Source of the DNA: Streptomyces poonensis
Lineage (GTDB): Bacteria > Actinomycetota > Actinomycetes > Streptomycetales > Streptomycetaceae
Length of the DNA: 64,000 nt
Assembly: GCF_014650915.1 (NCBI RefSeq)
Contig: NZ_BMVW01000013.1
Span: 174,008 to 238,007, forward strand
Reading direction: 5' to 3'
The notes beneath the pieces were generated by a model. It was not told the origin of the DNA, made no database searches, and saw nothing but the letters and a program-made list of their open reading frames with translations. The translations under genes were made by a program, and so were the position numbers. Positions 39,201-48,105 of this stretch are shown here, piece after piece (within the stretch, counting starts at the first letter, position 1; each line of letters starts with the position of its first letter).

Positions 39201-42200
39201 CCGCAGCCGCCCGAACGTCACCGGCAGACAGGGCTCTTCGCCGTCGTCGAGGACCGCCAGGGCGTGCATGGCGCTGTCCGACAGCGCGGGCGGCAGATGC
39301 TCTCCGGCGCCCGTCCGTATGCCGCGCAGCTCACCCACCGCGACTTCGCCGCCGTGCCGCCGGGCCCGGCGCAGCCTGCGGAACTCGGGGCCGTAGTCCA
39401 CACCCACGGCGGACATCCGCGCGTACAGCTCGTCGCTCTCCATGACGGCGTCGGGTTCCTCCGTCACGTCGGCCGGGGTGTGCGGCTCGCCGGGGGGTGG
39501 TTCCACGCCCAGCACGGCCGTGGCGTGGCGCCGTTCGAACGTTCCGTCCCGTCCCTCGACCCTGGTGACGATCTCGGCCGAGGCCGTGCCGTCGTCCTTC
39601 GGCCGCAGCCGCGTGAGCACCTGGACGGGCCGGTCGCCGGAGGGCAGGAAGACGGGTTCGAGGATGCGTACGTCCTCCACGGGGCGGCGCGTGTGCCCGT
39701 ACACCGCGTCCTGGAGTGCGAGCAGCATCTCCAGATAGGCCGTGCCGGGGAGGACCACCTGGCCCATGACGACGTGGTCGGCGAGGTAGCCCGGATGTGC
39801 GGCGTCGAGCAGCGTCGTGAACTCCCGCACGCCGTCCCGCGCTTGGCCCGAGAAGGTGACCTCCGTGTGGCCCGAGGAGGCGACCTCCTCGCCCAGCAGC
39901 GGATGGTGCCGCACTCCGGCGGCGGCCACCGGGCCACCGCCGGACGCCGTCCCCCGGTCGCCTCCCCGGGGCACCGGGAGCCAGTACGGCTTCCTGTCGA
40001 ACGGGTAGGCCGGCAGGGTGACCGGCCGGGTGGCCGCCCCCCGGTGGAACCCGCTCCAGGACACCGGGAGCCCCGCCGTGTACAGCCGCGCGAGTGCCTT
40101 GAGCACCGTGGTGCCGTCCGTGTCGGACGGGTGCGGCCCGCCCGGCCACAGATGGTCCCCGGGCGTCAGGCACCGCCTGGCGAGGGAGGAGAGCGTGCCG
40201 GTGGGCCCTATCTCGACGAAGGCGTGCCGGCCGCGGCCGCCGACCGTGCGGACCCCGCCCGCGAAGTCCACGGTCCCGCGGAGGTGGCGGACCCAGTAGT
40301 CGGGCGTCGCCATCTCTCCCGGCCTGGCCACCCGGCCGGTCAGGTTGGAGACGACCGTCACCCGCGGGTCACGGAAGCGGATGTCCTTCAGCGCGTCCCG
40401 GAAAGCGCCGGTCACCTCGTCCATGAGCGGCGAGTGGAACGCGTGCGAGACCGCCAGCTCCCGCACCTCGACCCCGCTCTCCCGCAGGGCGGTGCACACC
40501 GCGCCGAGCGCCCGCAGCCCGCCCGAGACCACGCACTGCTCCGGCGCGTTGACGCAGGCGACGGTGAGATCGGGGTGGCCGGCCAGCAGCGGGGCGACCG
40601 TGTCGGCCGGGGCCGACACCTGGGCCATGCCCCCGGGCGCGGTGACCGACTGCATCAGCCGGGCCCGGGCCGCCACCAGCGTCACCGCGTCCTCAAGCGG
40701 GAACACGCCCGCAACGGCCGCCGCCGCGATCTCCCCGACGCTGTGGCCGAGCAGAACGTTCGGCCGCACCCCCCACGACAGCCACAGCCGCGCCAGGGCG
40801 TACTCCAGGGAGAACAGCGCGGGCTGGGTGTACTGGGTCCGGTGGATCGCGTCGGGGTCCGCGGCACGGCCCAGCACCAGGTCCCGGACCGACCGGCCCA
40901 GGTGCGGCGCGAACAGCCGGTCGCAGACGTCGAGTTGCTCCCTGAAGGCCGGGTGCCGCTCGTACAGCGCCCGGCCCATGCCCGGGTACTGCGAGCCCTG
41001 CCCGGTGAACAGGAAGGCCACCTTGGGGATGCCGCCGCCCGCACCGGAGTCGCCCGCACCGGAGTCGCCGGTGCCGCGCTCCAGCGCCCGGGACAGCAAC
41101 CGCTCCAGTCCGTCCCGGTCGCGGACGACTCCGGCCAGGCGCAGCGGGAAGTGGGCGCGCCCCACGGCGGCCGTGCGGCACAGATCGGCGAGCCGGACCT
41201 CCGGATGCCCGGACAGGTACGCCCGGTAGCGGGCGACCTGGCGGCGCAGGGAGCCGGTGCTCTTCGCCGACAGGGTGAAGAGGTGGGCGTCCCCGCCGTC
41301 CCCGCCACCCCCGCCGTCCCCGCCGCCCTCGCCACTCCCGGTGGCTCCGTCGCCGGCGGCCGGAGCGGGCGCCCTCGCCGGGGCCGGTGCCTCCTCCACG
41401 ACGACGCACCCGAGGGTGCCGGCGATCCCGAAGCTGTTGACCAGTGCGCGCCGGGGCCGCTCGCCGGTCCAGGGCGCGCACTTCGCCGGCACCGTCACCG
41501 GACAGCTCTCCCACGGGACGCGGGCCGACGGAGAGGTGAGGTTCAGATGCGGGTAGATGGTCTCCTCGCGCATCTGGAGCAGCACCTTGACGATCCCACA
41601 GACGCCCGCCGCTGATTCCAGGTGCCCCACGTTGGTCTTCACGGAGCCGACCACCACGGGCCGGTCCCGGCTGTGCGAGCCGGCGAAGGTGTCGCTGATG
41701 GAACCCAGCTCGACGGGGTCGCCCAGAGGGGTTCCCGTGCCGTGCGCCTCGACATACTGGATGTCGCCCGGCTCGAGGCCCGCGTCGGTGATCGCGGCGC
41801 GCATGACGGCTTCCTGGGCGATGCCGTTGGGCGCGGTGAGGCCGGCGCTCTCGCCGTCCGCGCGCACGGCGGACCCGCGCAGCAGGCCGAGGACACGGTC
41901 GCCGTCGCGCTCCGCGTCGGACAGGCGTTTGAGGACGAGGACGCCGCAGCCCTCGCCGCGGCTGTAGCCGTCCGCGCTCTCGTCGAAGGTCTTGCACCGG
42001 CCGTCGGAGCCGAGCATCCGGGCCTTGGTGAGGATGGACTGGATGAGGGGGTGGTGCACGGCGTTCACCCCACCGCACAGGGCGATGTCGCACTCGCGGC
42101 GGCGCAGCCCCTGGGCGGCCAGGTGGGCGGCCGTGAGCGAGGACGAGCAGGCGGTGTCCACGCTGATGCACGGGCCGCGCAGCCCCAGGAAGTACGACAG

Positions 42201-42812
42201 CCGTCCGGCCACGGCACTGTGCGCGGAGCCCGGGACGAGGGAACCGTCGAGGTCTGTCTCCGCGAGGGCGACCGACTCGGCCACCCAGTCCATGGACATG
42301 ACGCCCATGTACACGCCGCCGTTCCCGTGACGCAGGCCGGTGGGGTCGATATTGGCGTCCTCCAGTGCCCGCCAGGAGGTCTCCAGGACCAGTCGCTGCT
42401 GCGGGTCGATGTACGGAGCCTCTTTGGGGGATATCTTGAAGAACTTCGCGTCGAAGAGGTCGAGTCCGTCGAGGAAATTGCCGTCCGCCGATGCCGGTCC
42501 GAGGCCGTTCCCGGCGTTTTCGCCGTTCCTGCTGTTCCCGCTGTTCTCGCTGTCGCTGTCGGTCCCCTCGTTTCCGGGAACCCAGCGGTCGGTGGGTACC
42601 GGCCCCTCGGCGGACCGTCCTTCGCGCAGGAACTCGGCGAATTCCTCCGACGTCTCACTGCCGCCGGGAAAACGCAGTCCCACACCGATGACGGCGATGG
42701 GCTCGCTCTTCTCCAGCAGCAGCCGGTCGATGGTCCGCCGCTGTTCGCGTACGGTGTCCAGCGCCGCCCGGAGCCGGCTGGTGACGTCCATGGGGACGGA
42801 CGGGTCCGACAT
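36261..42812 (-). CDS. Type I polyketide synthase, one fully reducing module (KS-AT-DH-ER-KR-ACP)
   Basis: Encodes 2183 residues. A short coiled N-terminus precedes KS (about 35-460; DTACSSS Cys222, EAHGTGT His357, NVGHLES His397), AT (about 560-860; GHSVGE Ser691; HAFH at 790-793, the malonyl-CoA signature), DH (about 930-1200; HxxxGxxxxP His1013, Asp1179), ER (about 1500-1815; NADPH motif HAAAGGVG), KR (about 1830-2010; Ser/Tyr in GYSSVAS and ANYAAGN, with LAD in the B-type position) and ACP (GLDSLAAVE Ser2139). All active residues are present. No thioesterase domain. An Asn/Ser-rich insert lies in the KS and Gly-rich linkers flank the AT. A single module suggests iterative use to make a saturated chain. 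The start at 42812 has AAGGAG upstream; the ACP gene lies 14 bases before. Confidence 0.93.
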   Translation of the reverse strand: MSDPSVPMDVTSRLRAALDTVREQRRTIDRLLLEKSEPIAVIGVGLRFPGGSETSEEFAEFLREGRSAEGPVPTDRWVPGNEGTDSDSENSGNSRNGENAGNGLGPASADGNFLDGLDLFDAKFFKISPKEAPYIDPQQRLVLETSWRALEDANIDPTGLRHGNGGVYMGVMSMDWVAESVALAETDLDGSLVPGSAHSAVAGRLSYFLGLRGPCISVDTACSSSLTAAHLAAQGLRRRECDIALCGGVNAVHHPLIQSILTKARMLGSDGRCKTFDESADGYSRGEGCGVLVLKRLSDAERDGDRVLGLLRGSAVRADGESAGLTAPNGIAQEAVMRAAITDAGLEPGDIQYVEAHGTGTPLGDPVELGSISDTFAGSHSRDRPVVVGSVKTNVGHLESAAGVCGIVKVLLQMREETIYPHLNLTSPSARVPWESCPVTVPAKCAPWTGERPRRALVNSFGIAGTLGCVVVEEAPAPARAPAPAAGDGATGSGEGGGDGGGGGDGGDAHLFTLSAKSTGSLRRQVARYRAYLSGHPEVRLADLCRTAAVGRAHFPLRLAGVVRDRDGLERLLSRALERGTGDSGAGDSGAGGGIPKVAFLFTGQGSQYPGMGRALYERHPAFREQLDVCDRLFAPHLGRSVRDLVLGRAADPDAIHRTQYTQPALFSLEYALARLWLSWGVRPNVLLGHSVGEIAAAAVAGVFPLEDAVTLVAARARLMQSVTAPGGMAQVSAPADTVAPLLAGHPDLTVACVNAPEQCVVSGGLRALGAVCTALRESGVEVRELAVSHAFHSPLMDEVTGAFRDALKDIRFRDPRVTVVSNLTGRVARPGEMATPDYWVRHLRGTVDFAGGVRTVGGRGRHAFVEIGPTGTLSSLARRCLTPGDHLWPGGPHPSDTDGTTVLKALARLYTAGLPVSWSGFHRGAATRPVTLPAYPFDRKPYWLPVPRGGDRGTASGGGPVAAAGVRHHPLLGEEVASSGHTEVTFSGQARDGVREFTTLLDAAHPGYLADHVVMGQVVLPGTAYLEMLLALQDAVYGHTRRPVEDVRILEPVFLPSGDRPVQVLTRLRPKDDGTASAEIVTRVEGRDGTFERRHATAVLGVEPPPGEPHTPADVTEEPDAVMESDELYARMSAVGVDYGPEFRRLRRARRHGGEVAVGELRGIRTGAGEHLPPALSDSAMHALAVLDDGEEPCLPVTFGRLRLFKKPTSDQLQAVARIVPVPAGASPEADVRADLVLLEGDRPVCELTGIGLKRVAAHAPAPARHLFHEPRWVKRSHAAQAAREPRRVLVLGRTEEELPALAARAPEAGVELTFAAGADAVTEALRTRRPTDVCWFWRAGECARDHHGLRAECERNYRDLLAVLGALEKAGFGGGHGGGQRLWLVTEGAHLLGDDVPSTTGPSPAATLWGFGQALWHEYPGYRVTLVDLPAADATNIPESSDGPGGDPPPLLREWLAGDSGEFQVAWRAGHRHVRRLFPGAPAGARDANVRLAVKEYGSLSGIRPEAAEDVPPVGDQVQLAVHAAGLNFKDVLNALGLLKSHAEASGAEYRPQPLGFECAGTVLAAGPDAAFRPGDEVVVNAMGCMTRRLTVSSRLAVRKPAGTTMAEAAGIPTVFVTAYYALHDLARIKEGDRVLVHAAAGGVGQAAVQLARQAGAEVFATASPGKWPLLRSQGIRHIMNSRTLDFADEVLAATGGRGVDIVLNSLNKDFIAAGMRCLAEGGRFVEMGKVGAWSPERARRERPDVTYHRFDLSELPEGEARRRTREILRPVLEQIADGRLRPVTTTAYALEEAEEAFSVLSRGANVGKLVLDLTADRPRPVRPLTVRPDRTYLVTGGLGGLGLVTARKLAGLGARHLVLTGRGTGRPEDAPPPRLGEDVEVTVVRADIAEPADVDRLAAELKRSPYPLGGIVHAAGVLADMPVSALTWESVDTVLRPKVYGTRLLHEATASFPELDFFVGYSSVASVLGGPAQANYAAGNAYLDASLLWRAARGLPALAVNWGPWAEVGMSARLSAPLAENLRRQGVAFMRPEEGMRALVTLLGQSAPQVVAAACDWDRYANGKALVHSLYRHLLRGGGGAGRPRLDVGALAALPPKERRASLSAFIRAKTAEVLRFDDPDDVEPDAVFLDLGLDSLAAVELKNALESALGVPLPASAAFDHPSVGRLTGYLDQLLPGEV

Positions 42813-42826
42813 GGCTGGCTCCTTCC

Positions 42827-43147
42827 TCAGCGGGCCGGTTCGTCGAAGAGGTCGGCCAGGACGTCGGTGACCATGTGTTCCAGAAGCCGGGCCAGGTTGG
42901 GCGTGTTGAAGAGGACGTTCGCGCTGATCTCGCGGCCGAGGAGAAACTCCAGGCGCTCCTTGAGTTCCGTGGCGCGCAGGGATGTCAGACCCAGGTCGAA
43001 GAAGTTCCCGTCCAAGGGGAGGTCCTCGTTGTCGCCCATCAGGAGACTCGTCCTGAACTCCGCGGTGAGTATGTCCAGGAGCGCCTCCCGGCGCTCGGAC
43101 AAGGGCAGCCGGCCGAGCGCACCGGTCGTTTCCGTGCGGTGTGTCAT
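42827..43147 (-). CDS. Stand-alone acyl carrier protein
   Basis: Encodes 106 residues. The phosphopantetheine site is DLGLTSLRATEL with Ser56 (LTS replaces the usual DS, as in many PKS/NRPS carriers). A GTG one codon upstream is an alternative start. It is the first gene of the minus-strand PKS operon, 14 bases before the PKS. It probably carries the starter or finished chain. A SARP-type repeat set lies about 160 bases upstream. Confidence 0.88.
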   Translation of the reverse strand: MTHRTETTGALGRLPLSERREALLDILTAEFRTSLLMGDNEDLPLDGNFFDLGLTSLRATELKERLEFLLGREISANVLFNTPNLARLLEHMVTDVLADLFDEPAR

Positions 43148-43305
43148 CACGTGCGCCCCCTAGGTGTACGGCCGCCATGTGGCGAAGAATTGCACAGCAT
43201 TGCGGAAAGCGCGGCAGGCGCGGCAGACGCGAAAACGCGGTGAGGGAATCCGCACGCAATTCATGCAGGGTCACGGGCCCGCCGCGGTCAGTCAAGCAGA
43301 ATCGA

Positions 43306-43332
43306 CTGACAGGCCGCTGACATTCCGCTGAC
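43306..43332 (-). promoter_or_regulatory. SARP-type operator: three direct repeats at 11-bp spacing
   Basis: On the minus strand GTCAG occurs three times at exactly 11-bp steps (plus-strand CTGAC at 43306, 43317 and 43328). This periodicity is the hallmark of SARP binding sites. It lies in the divergent gap between the ACP-PKS operon and the CoA-transferase gene. The same pattern recurs at 51735 and 54601. A -10 element could not be fixed. Confidence 0.65.
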
Positions 43333-43441
43333 CGTCCATTTCGCGGCCGCTGTGGTGATGGCAGACTGAACCGCCGTCGGCAGCCATGAACGGTTCGAAC
43401 GAGTCGGACGGACAAGTCGGACGGGTCGAATGGGGAGGACA

Positions 43442-44890
43442 ATGGGAGACGGGTTCGATGTCGTCGGAGAACTGGACCGTACGCTGAAGACGATCGGCCT
43501 GAGCCGGGAGGACGCCGTCAGCGAATTGTCGGTGACCGGCCGGGATCCCCAGGTCAGGTCCCCGCTTCGCATGGGCGCCGCGATCGGGGTGCCGCTGCTC
43601 GCGGTGGCGGTCGGCGCCGCGCAGATCTGGCGGCAGCGCACCGGACGGCCCCAGGGCCTGACGCTCGACCTGGGTCAGGGCCTGCACCGCATGTCCCCCT
43701 TCCTGGGCGGCGGTGCCACGCTCAACGGCTCCTTCTCCAGCATGGGATCACTGGCGGGCCTCGACGGGACGGCCCCCGTCATCTGGGACTTCTACCGCAC
43801 CGCCGACGACCGCTGGGTCATCCCGATCGCCTGCTATCCCAGGATCCGCGACGAGCTGCTCGTCCTCCTCGGGTGCCCGCACACCAGGAAGCACATCGGG
43901 GAGGCCGTCGCGCGGTGGGACGCGTCCGCCCTGGAGGAGGCGGCCGCCGAGCGGGGCGTTCCGCTGGTGGTCGCGCGGACCAGGGAGGAGTTCCTCGCCC
44001 ACCCCCAGGGCCGGGCCGTGCTTGCCGGGCCGGTGGTGGCGGTCGAGCGGATCGGCGACGCGCCCCCCACCGGGCTGCCGGCCGGGCCGCGGCCGCTGTC
44101 CTCGCTGCGCGTGCTGCAGTTCACCCATGTCCTGGCCGGGACGGCGACCGGCCGGACGCTGGCCGAGTACGGAGCGGATGTGCTGCACCTGTGCGAGCCG
44201 GACTCCTTCGAGCACGAGGTGGTCTGGAACGAATCGGCCGCCGGGATGCGGTCGGCCCGTCTCGACCTGAGGGAGCGGAGCGCCGGCCGGGAGGCCTTCG
44301 ACGCACTGCTGCGCGACGCCGACGTCTTCGTGCACAACCACCGGCCGGCGAAGGCCGCACGGCTCGGCCTCACCGCCGAGGAGTGCGCGGCCGCGGCGCC
44401 CGGCGTCATCCACTGCTCCATCACCGCCTATGGCCACACCGGACCGTGGCGCGAGCGCGGCGGCTTCGACCAGCACGCGCAGGCCTTCACCGGCATCAGC
44501 CTGCGCGAGGGCGGCGGCGACGGGCCTAAGCTGCCGCCCGGCCGGATGCTCACCGACTACATCGCCGCCCACCTCGCCGCCGCCGGCATCCTGGCCGCCG
44601 TCGTCCGCCGTGCGCGGGAGGGCGGCAGCTACGCCGTGAGGGTCTCGCTGACCGGCGCGGCCAACTGGTGCTGGGAGCTGGGCAGTCACGGCCCCGGGGA
44701 ACTGGACGCGCTGTCCGGGGACGCCCTTCCGCCCGCGCCCCGGTGGCAGGTCCGCCAGACCCCGCTCGGGGAGCTGCGGTGTCCCGGCCCGCCCGCCCGT
44801 CTGGCCGAGACGCCCTCGCACTGGGCTGACCCGGTGCTCGTCCCCCGCGGTTCCGCGCAGCCGAGGTGGCTCCCCCGGCCCGCCGGCTGA
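43442..44890 (+). CDS. CaiB/BaiF family (class III) CoA-transferase
   Basis: Encodes 482 residues. The second half has the clear family start LRVLQFTHVLAGTATGRTLAEYGADVLHL, then VFVHNHRPAKAARLGL and VIHCSITAYGHTGPW. The first 180 residues look like a partial, divergent copy of the family core, as in long two-part members. GGGGAGGACA precedes the ATG. It is divergent from the PKS operon and shares its promoter region. It may move CoA between acids in supplying or releasing the chain; racemase-type members also exist. Confidence 0.82.
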   Translation: MGDGFDVVGELDRTLKTIGLSREDAVSELSVTGRDPQVRSPLRMGAAIGVPLLAVAVGAAQIWRQRTGRPQGLTLDLGQGLHRMSPFLGGGATLNGSFSSMGSLAGLDGTAPVIWDFYRTADDRWVIPIACYPRIRDELLVLLGCPHTRKHIGEAVARWDASALEEAAAERGVPLVVARTREEFLAHPQGRAVLAGPVVAVERIGDAPPTGLPAGPRPLSSLRVLQFTHVLAGTATGRTLAEYGADVLHLCEPDSFEHEVVWNESAAGMRSARLDLRERSAGREAFDALLRDADVFVHNHRPAKAARLGLTAEECAAAAPGVIHCSITAYGHTGPWRERGGFDQHAQAFTGISLREGGGDGPKLPPGRMLTDYIAAHLAAAGILAAVVRRAREGGSYAVRVSLTGAANWCWELGSHGPGELDALSGDALPPAPRWQVRQTPLGELRCPGPPARLAETPSHWADPVLVPRGSAQPRWLPRPAG

Positions 44891-45096
44891 GCGGCCCCGG
44901 CGCGGTCGGGTACGGCACGACAGCGCCCTGGAGGGGCGCGGGGAACCGCGCGGCCGGCCACGACGGAACCGCAGGCGGTGCACCGGACTGCCGGCGGAGC
45001 GCCCGGCGTCACCGCGCCGGCCCGCGGACGCGTCGACGCGGTGCACGCGCCCCGAGCAGCGACGCGACCCGTACACCATGGGAGGAGACCGTGGGG

Positions 45097-46809
45097 ATGT
45101 CCCGCGACCGGGCGGTGGCCGCCGCCCCGGCGAAGAACGGCCGGACCGGGGACACAGGGACGGCGGAGAGGAGCGCCGGGCCCCTGACGGACGGGCCGCA
45201 GCCGCCCCCCGAACGGCCGCTGCGCAGTTACCACTCCTACATAGGAGGCCGGGACGTCGCGGGCGAGGGCTGGGTCTACACCGTCAGCGCCGGATCCCTG
45301 CTGGAGGACGTCTTCACCAGCGTCAGCCTGAAACGCGCCCTGGAACGCGACCCCGACCCCGGCTCGGCCGCCGCCCGGCACCCCTACGTCGTCGGCCGGG
45401 TCGCGGTCGCTGGCGACGACGGCTGCGAGGCGGCCCTCGAGGCCGCGGCCGCCGCCGCCCCCGTATGGGCCGCGGTGCCGCTGGAACGGCGGATGTCCCT
45501 CGGCCCGCTCTTCCGGCGGCAACTCACCCGCCGTCGCGAGGAGTTCCTCGACCTGCTGGTGGCCGAGGGACATCCGCTGCGGCTCGCCCGCTGGCAGCTG
45601 AGCGGCCTGATGGAGATGTACGGTCCGGAGAGCTGCGCCTGGTACCGGCAGTGCATGCACACCGAGTTCCGGCACGCCGGCCGCCGCCTGATCGTGCACC
45701 GCCGGCCCGACGGGGTGGTGTGCCTGAACCCCCCGCAGAACGCACCCGGCCCCAGCGCCGCCCTCGCGATGCTGATGCTCATGGCGGGCAACGCCGTCGT
45801 GGTGCGCGCCCCGCGCAGCATCGCGCTGAGCACCATGTACGTGGTGCGCGAACTCATGGCCCCCGTCCTGCGGGAGGCCGGGGCCCCGCCGGGCGCCCTC
45901 GGTGCCGTGTGCGGCAACCCCGGCCGGATGATCGACCAGTGGCTCGACAGCCCTCTGGTCGACGACATCTTCTACATCGGCGGCACCGAGGAGGGACTGC
46001 GCCTGGAGCAGCGGTGCGTCGCCGCGGGCAAGAAGCCCGTCCTGGAACTGGCGGGCAACGACGGCCTCGTGGTCTGGAAGGACGCCGACCTGCCGCTCGC
46101 CGCCGAGGCGATCGCCGAGGCCTTCTACGGCTCCGGCCAGATCTGCATGGTCCCCAACTACGTCCTCGCCCACCCCGACATCGCCGGCGCGCTGCTCACC
46201 GAGGTCGCCAGGGCGGCGCACGAGGTCCGCCCCGGCCACCCGGGCGAGGAGGACGTCCTGCTCTCCCCGGTCCGGCGCAGCGAGCGGTTCTTCGCGCTGC
46301 TGCGCCAGGCCCTGGACGCCGGCGCGGAGCTGGTGTGCGGCGGGCACCGCATGGAAGCGGACGGGACACGGTCGGACACCGGGGTGTTCCTGGAGCCCAC
46401 CGTGGTGCGGGTGGACGGCCTGGCCAGGGCCCGGGCGCTGGACATGGTGCGGCGGGAGACGTTCTTCCCGCTGCTCCCCGTCGTCGTCGCCGAACCGGCC
46501 GAGGACGGCCCGCTGCTGGAGAGGTTCATCGACTTCCTGAACACCAACGAGTACGGCCTGCGCAACTCCCTGTGGGCGCGCGACGACCGGGTCGTGGAGG
46601 CCTTCGTCCGGCGGGTGGCCAACGGGGGCCTGCTGAAGGTCAACGACTCCCACATCGGCTTCCTGCCCTGTCTGCCCACCCACGGCGGCACCGGACTCAC
46701 CGGCGGCGCCCACGGCGAGGGCAACTACCCCATCCTGAAGACCTCGCACGTGCAGGGCGTCAGCATCAGCCCCGGCGCCGGCCCGCGCGCCACGGTCTTC
46801 GGCGTCTGA
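45097..46809 (+). CDS. Aldehyde-dehydrogenase-superfamily enzyme, probable acyl reductase
   Basis: Encodes 570 residues. A Pro/Gly-rich head of about 45 residues precedes an ALDH fold. The catalytic Cys350 lies in YGSGQICMVPN, the VLELAGNDG motif corresponds to the ELGG Glu region, and NPPQNAPGPSAALAMLMLMAGN to the cofactor region. GGAGGAG lies nine bases before the ATG. With an aminotransferase in the cluster, the reverse reaction (acyl thioester to aldehyde) is the attractive role; ordinary aldehyde oxidation cannot be excluded. Confidence 0.82.
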   Translation: MSRDRAVAAAPAKNGRTGDTGTAERSAGPLTDGPQPPPERPLRSYHSYIGGRDVAGEGWVYTVSAGSLLEDVFTSVSLKRALERDPDPGSAAARHPYVVGRVAVAGDDGCEAALEAAAAAAPVWAAVPLERRMSLGPLFRRQLTRRREEFLDLLVAEGHPLRLARWQLSGLMEMYGPESCAWYRQCMHTEFRHAGRRLIVHRRPDGVVCLNPPQNAPGPSAALAMLMLMAGNAVVVRAPRSIALSTMYVVRELMAPVLREAGAPPGALGAVCGNPGRMIDQWLDSPLVDDIFYIGGTEEGLRLEQRCVAAGKKPVLELAGNDGLVVWKDADLPLAAEAIAEAFYGSGQICMVPNYVLAHPDIAGALLTEVARAAHEVRPGHPGEEDVLLSPVRRSERFFALLRQALDAGAELVCGGHRMEADGTRSDTGVFLEPTVVRVDGLARARALDMVRRETFFPLLPVVVAEPAEDGPLLERFIDFLNTNEYGLRNSLWARDDRVVEAFVRRVANGGLLKVNDSHIGFLPCLPTHGGTGLTGGAHGEGNYPILKTSHVQGVSISPGAGPRATVFGV

Positions 46810-46837
46810 CGGCACTGGTACGCACCGATACGAAGGG

Positions 46838-47989
46838 ATGCCCCGCGTGCGCTCACTGGACTCGGCCCGCGCGACGTGCGAGCACTACCATCCGGGCCTC
46901 GGCAAGGCCCTGGAGGAGACCGACCTCGTGGAGCGGGAGGCTCCCGGCGGCCCGGTGATCGAGCTGTTCCGCGAGCACGGCGGCCCCGCGCTGCTGGTGC
47001 CCCCCGGCTTCGGCGGCCGGGGCGCCGGCCTCGTGGACGCCGTCCGCGTGCTGCGCGCCGTCGGCTCGTACTCCCCGTCCCTCGCCGCCGCCGCGACCAT
47101 GCACCACTTCACGGCGGCGATGCTCTTCTCGCTGGACGACCGCGACGGCGGGCTCACCGCCGCGCAGCGCGCCCTGCTGCGCGGCATCGTCCCCGGGCGG
47201 AAGCTGATGGCGTCGGGCTGGGCCGAGGGCCGCACCCGGCAGAACGTCCTCACCCCGGCGGTCTCCGCACGGCCGGTGGACGGCGGCTACCTCCTCAACG
47301 GCAGCAAGAAGCCGTGCAGCCTGTCCCGCTCGATGGACCTGCTCACCGCGAGCGTCGCCGTCCCGGACGCCGGGGGACGGCCGGAGCTGGCGATCGCGCT
47401 GGTTCCCGCGGACACCCCCGGCATCACCGTGCACCCCTTCTGGAGCAACGGCGCGCTCGCCGCGGCGGAGAGCGACGAGGTCCGCCTCACGAACGTGTTC
47501 GTCCCCGGCGACCTGGTGATACGCACCACCGCCGGGGACCCGGACCGGCTGTCGGAGCTGCAGAGCACCGGGTTCGTCTGGTTCGAGCTGCTGATCTCCG
47601 CCGGCTACGCGGGTGCGGCGGCCGCCCTGGTGCAGCGGGTGCTCGACGGCGGCCGGGGCGCCGTCACGGACCGGGCCGCACTCGCGGTGCGGGCCGAGTC
47701 GGCCCACCTCCTGCTGGAGGGGGTGGCCCGCGCGGTCGGCGACGGCGACCTGGCGGGCGAGGAGGCGGTGGCCGCCGCGCTCATGGCCCGGTACGCGGCC
47801 CAGGACACCCTGTGCGGCGCCGCCGACCTCGCCCTGGAACTGCTCGGCGGGATGGACTTCATCCGTTCCCCGGAGGGCGCCCTGCTCGCGGCCTCCGTCC
47901 GGCCGCTGGCCTTCCATCCGCCCTCCCGCACCAGTACCGCCGAACCGCTCGTGGACTATCTCGGAGGGAACCCTCTCGCCCTTGCCTGA
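46838..47989 (+). CDS. Acyl-CoA-dehydrogenase-fold flavoprotein
   Basis: Encodes 383 residues with the ACAD three-domain layout: helical N-terminus (VPPGFGGRGAGLVDAVRVLR), middle beta domain (MASGWAEGRTRQN, DGGYLLNGSKKPCS) and C-terminal helices (ALELLGGMDFI). The usual catalytic Glu position is not obvious. The fold is shared by acyl-CoA dehydrogenases and by flavin N-hydroxylases such as the isobutylamine hydroxylase VlmH of valanimycin, so it is a candidate for amine N-hydroxylation. A GTG at 46847 has better ribosome-site spacing. It lies 28 bases after the ALDH gene. Confidence 0.8.
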   Translation: MPRVRSLDSARATCEHYHPGLGKALEETDLVEREAPGGPVIELFREHGGPALLVPPGFGGRGAGLVDAVRVLRAVGSYSPSLAAAATMHHFTAAMLFSLDDRDGGLTAAQRALLRGIVPGRKLMASGWAEGRTRQNVLTPAVSARPVDGGYLLNGSKKPCSLSRSMDLLTASVAVPDAGGRPELAIALVPADTPGITVHPFWSNGALAAAESDEVRLTNVFVPGDLVIRTTAGDPDRLSELQSTGFVWFELLISAGYAGAAAALVQRVLDGGRGAVTDRAALAVRAESAHLLLEGVARAVGDGDLAGEEAVAAALMARYAAQDTLCGAADLALELLGGMDFIRSPEGALLAASVRPLAFHPPSRTSTAEPLVDYLGGNPLALA

Positions 47990-48105
47990 GCGGCCGTGAG
48001 GGCTGTTGCCCGGTGGTGGACAAGGCGCCGTCGTCCGCCGACCGTGGTCGTGACCGACGGATGCGCGAGCACCGGACCCGAACACCGGGAGGGCGGCGGG
48101 GAACC

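Noticed and set aside
43442..44890. Start of the azoxy cluster set here
   Set aside because: The PKS operon shares its promoter region and SARP repeats with this gene, so the cluster extends further left.
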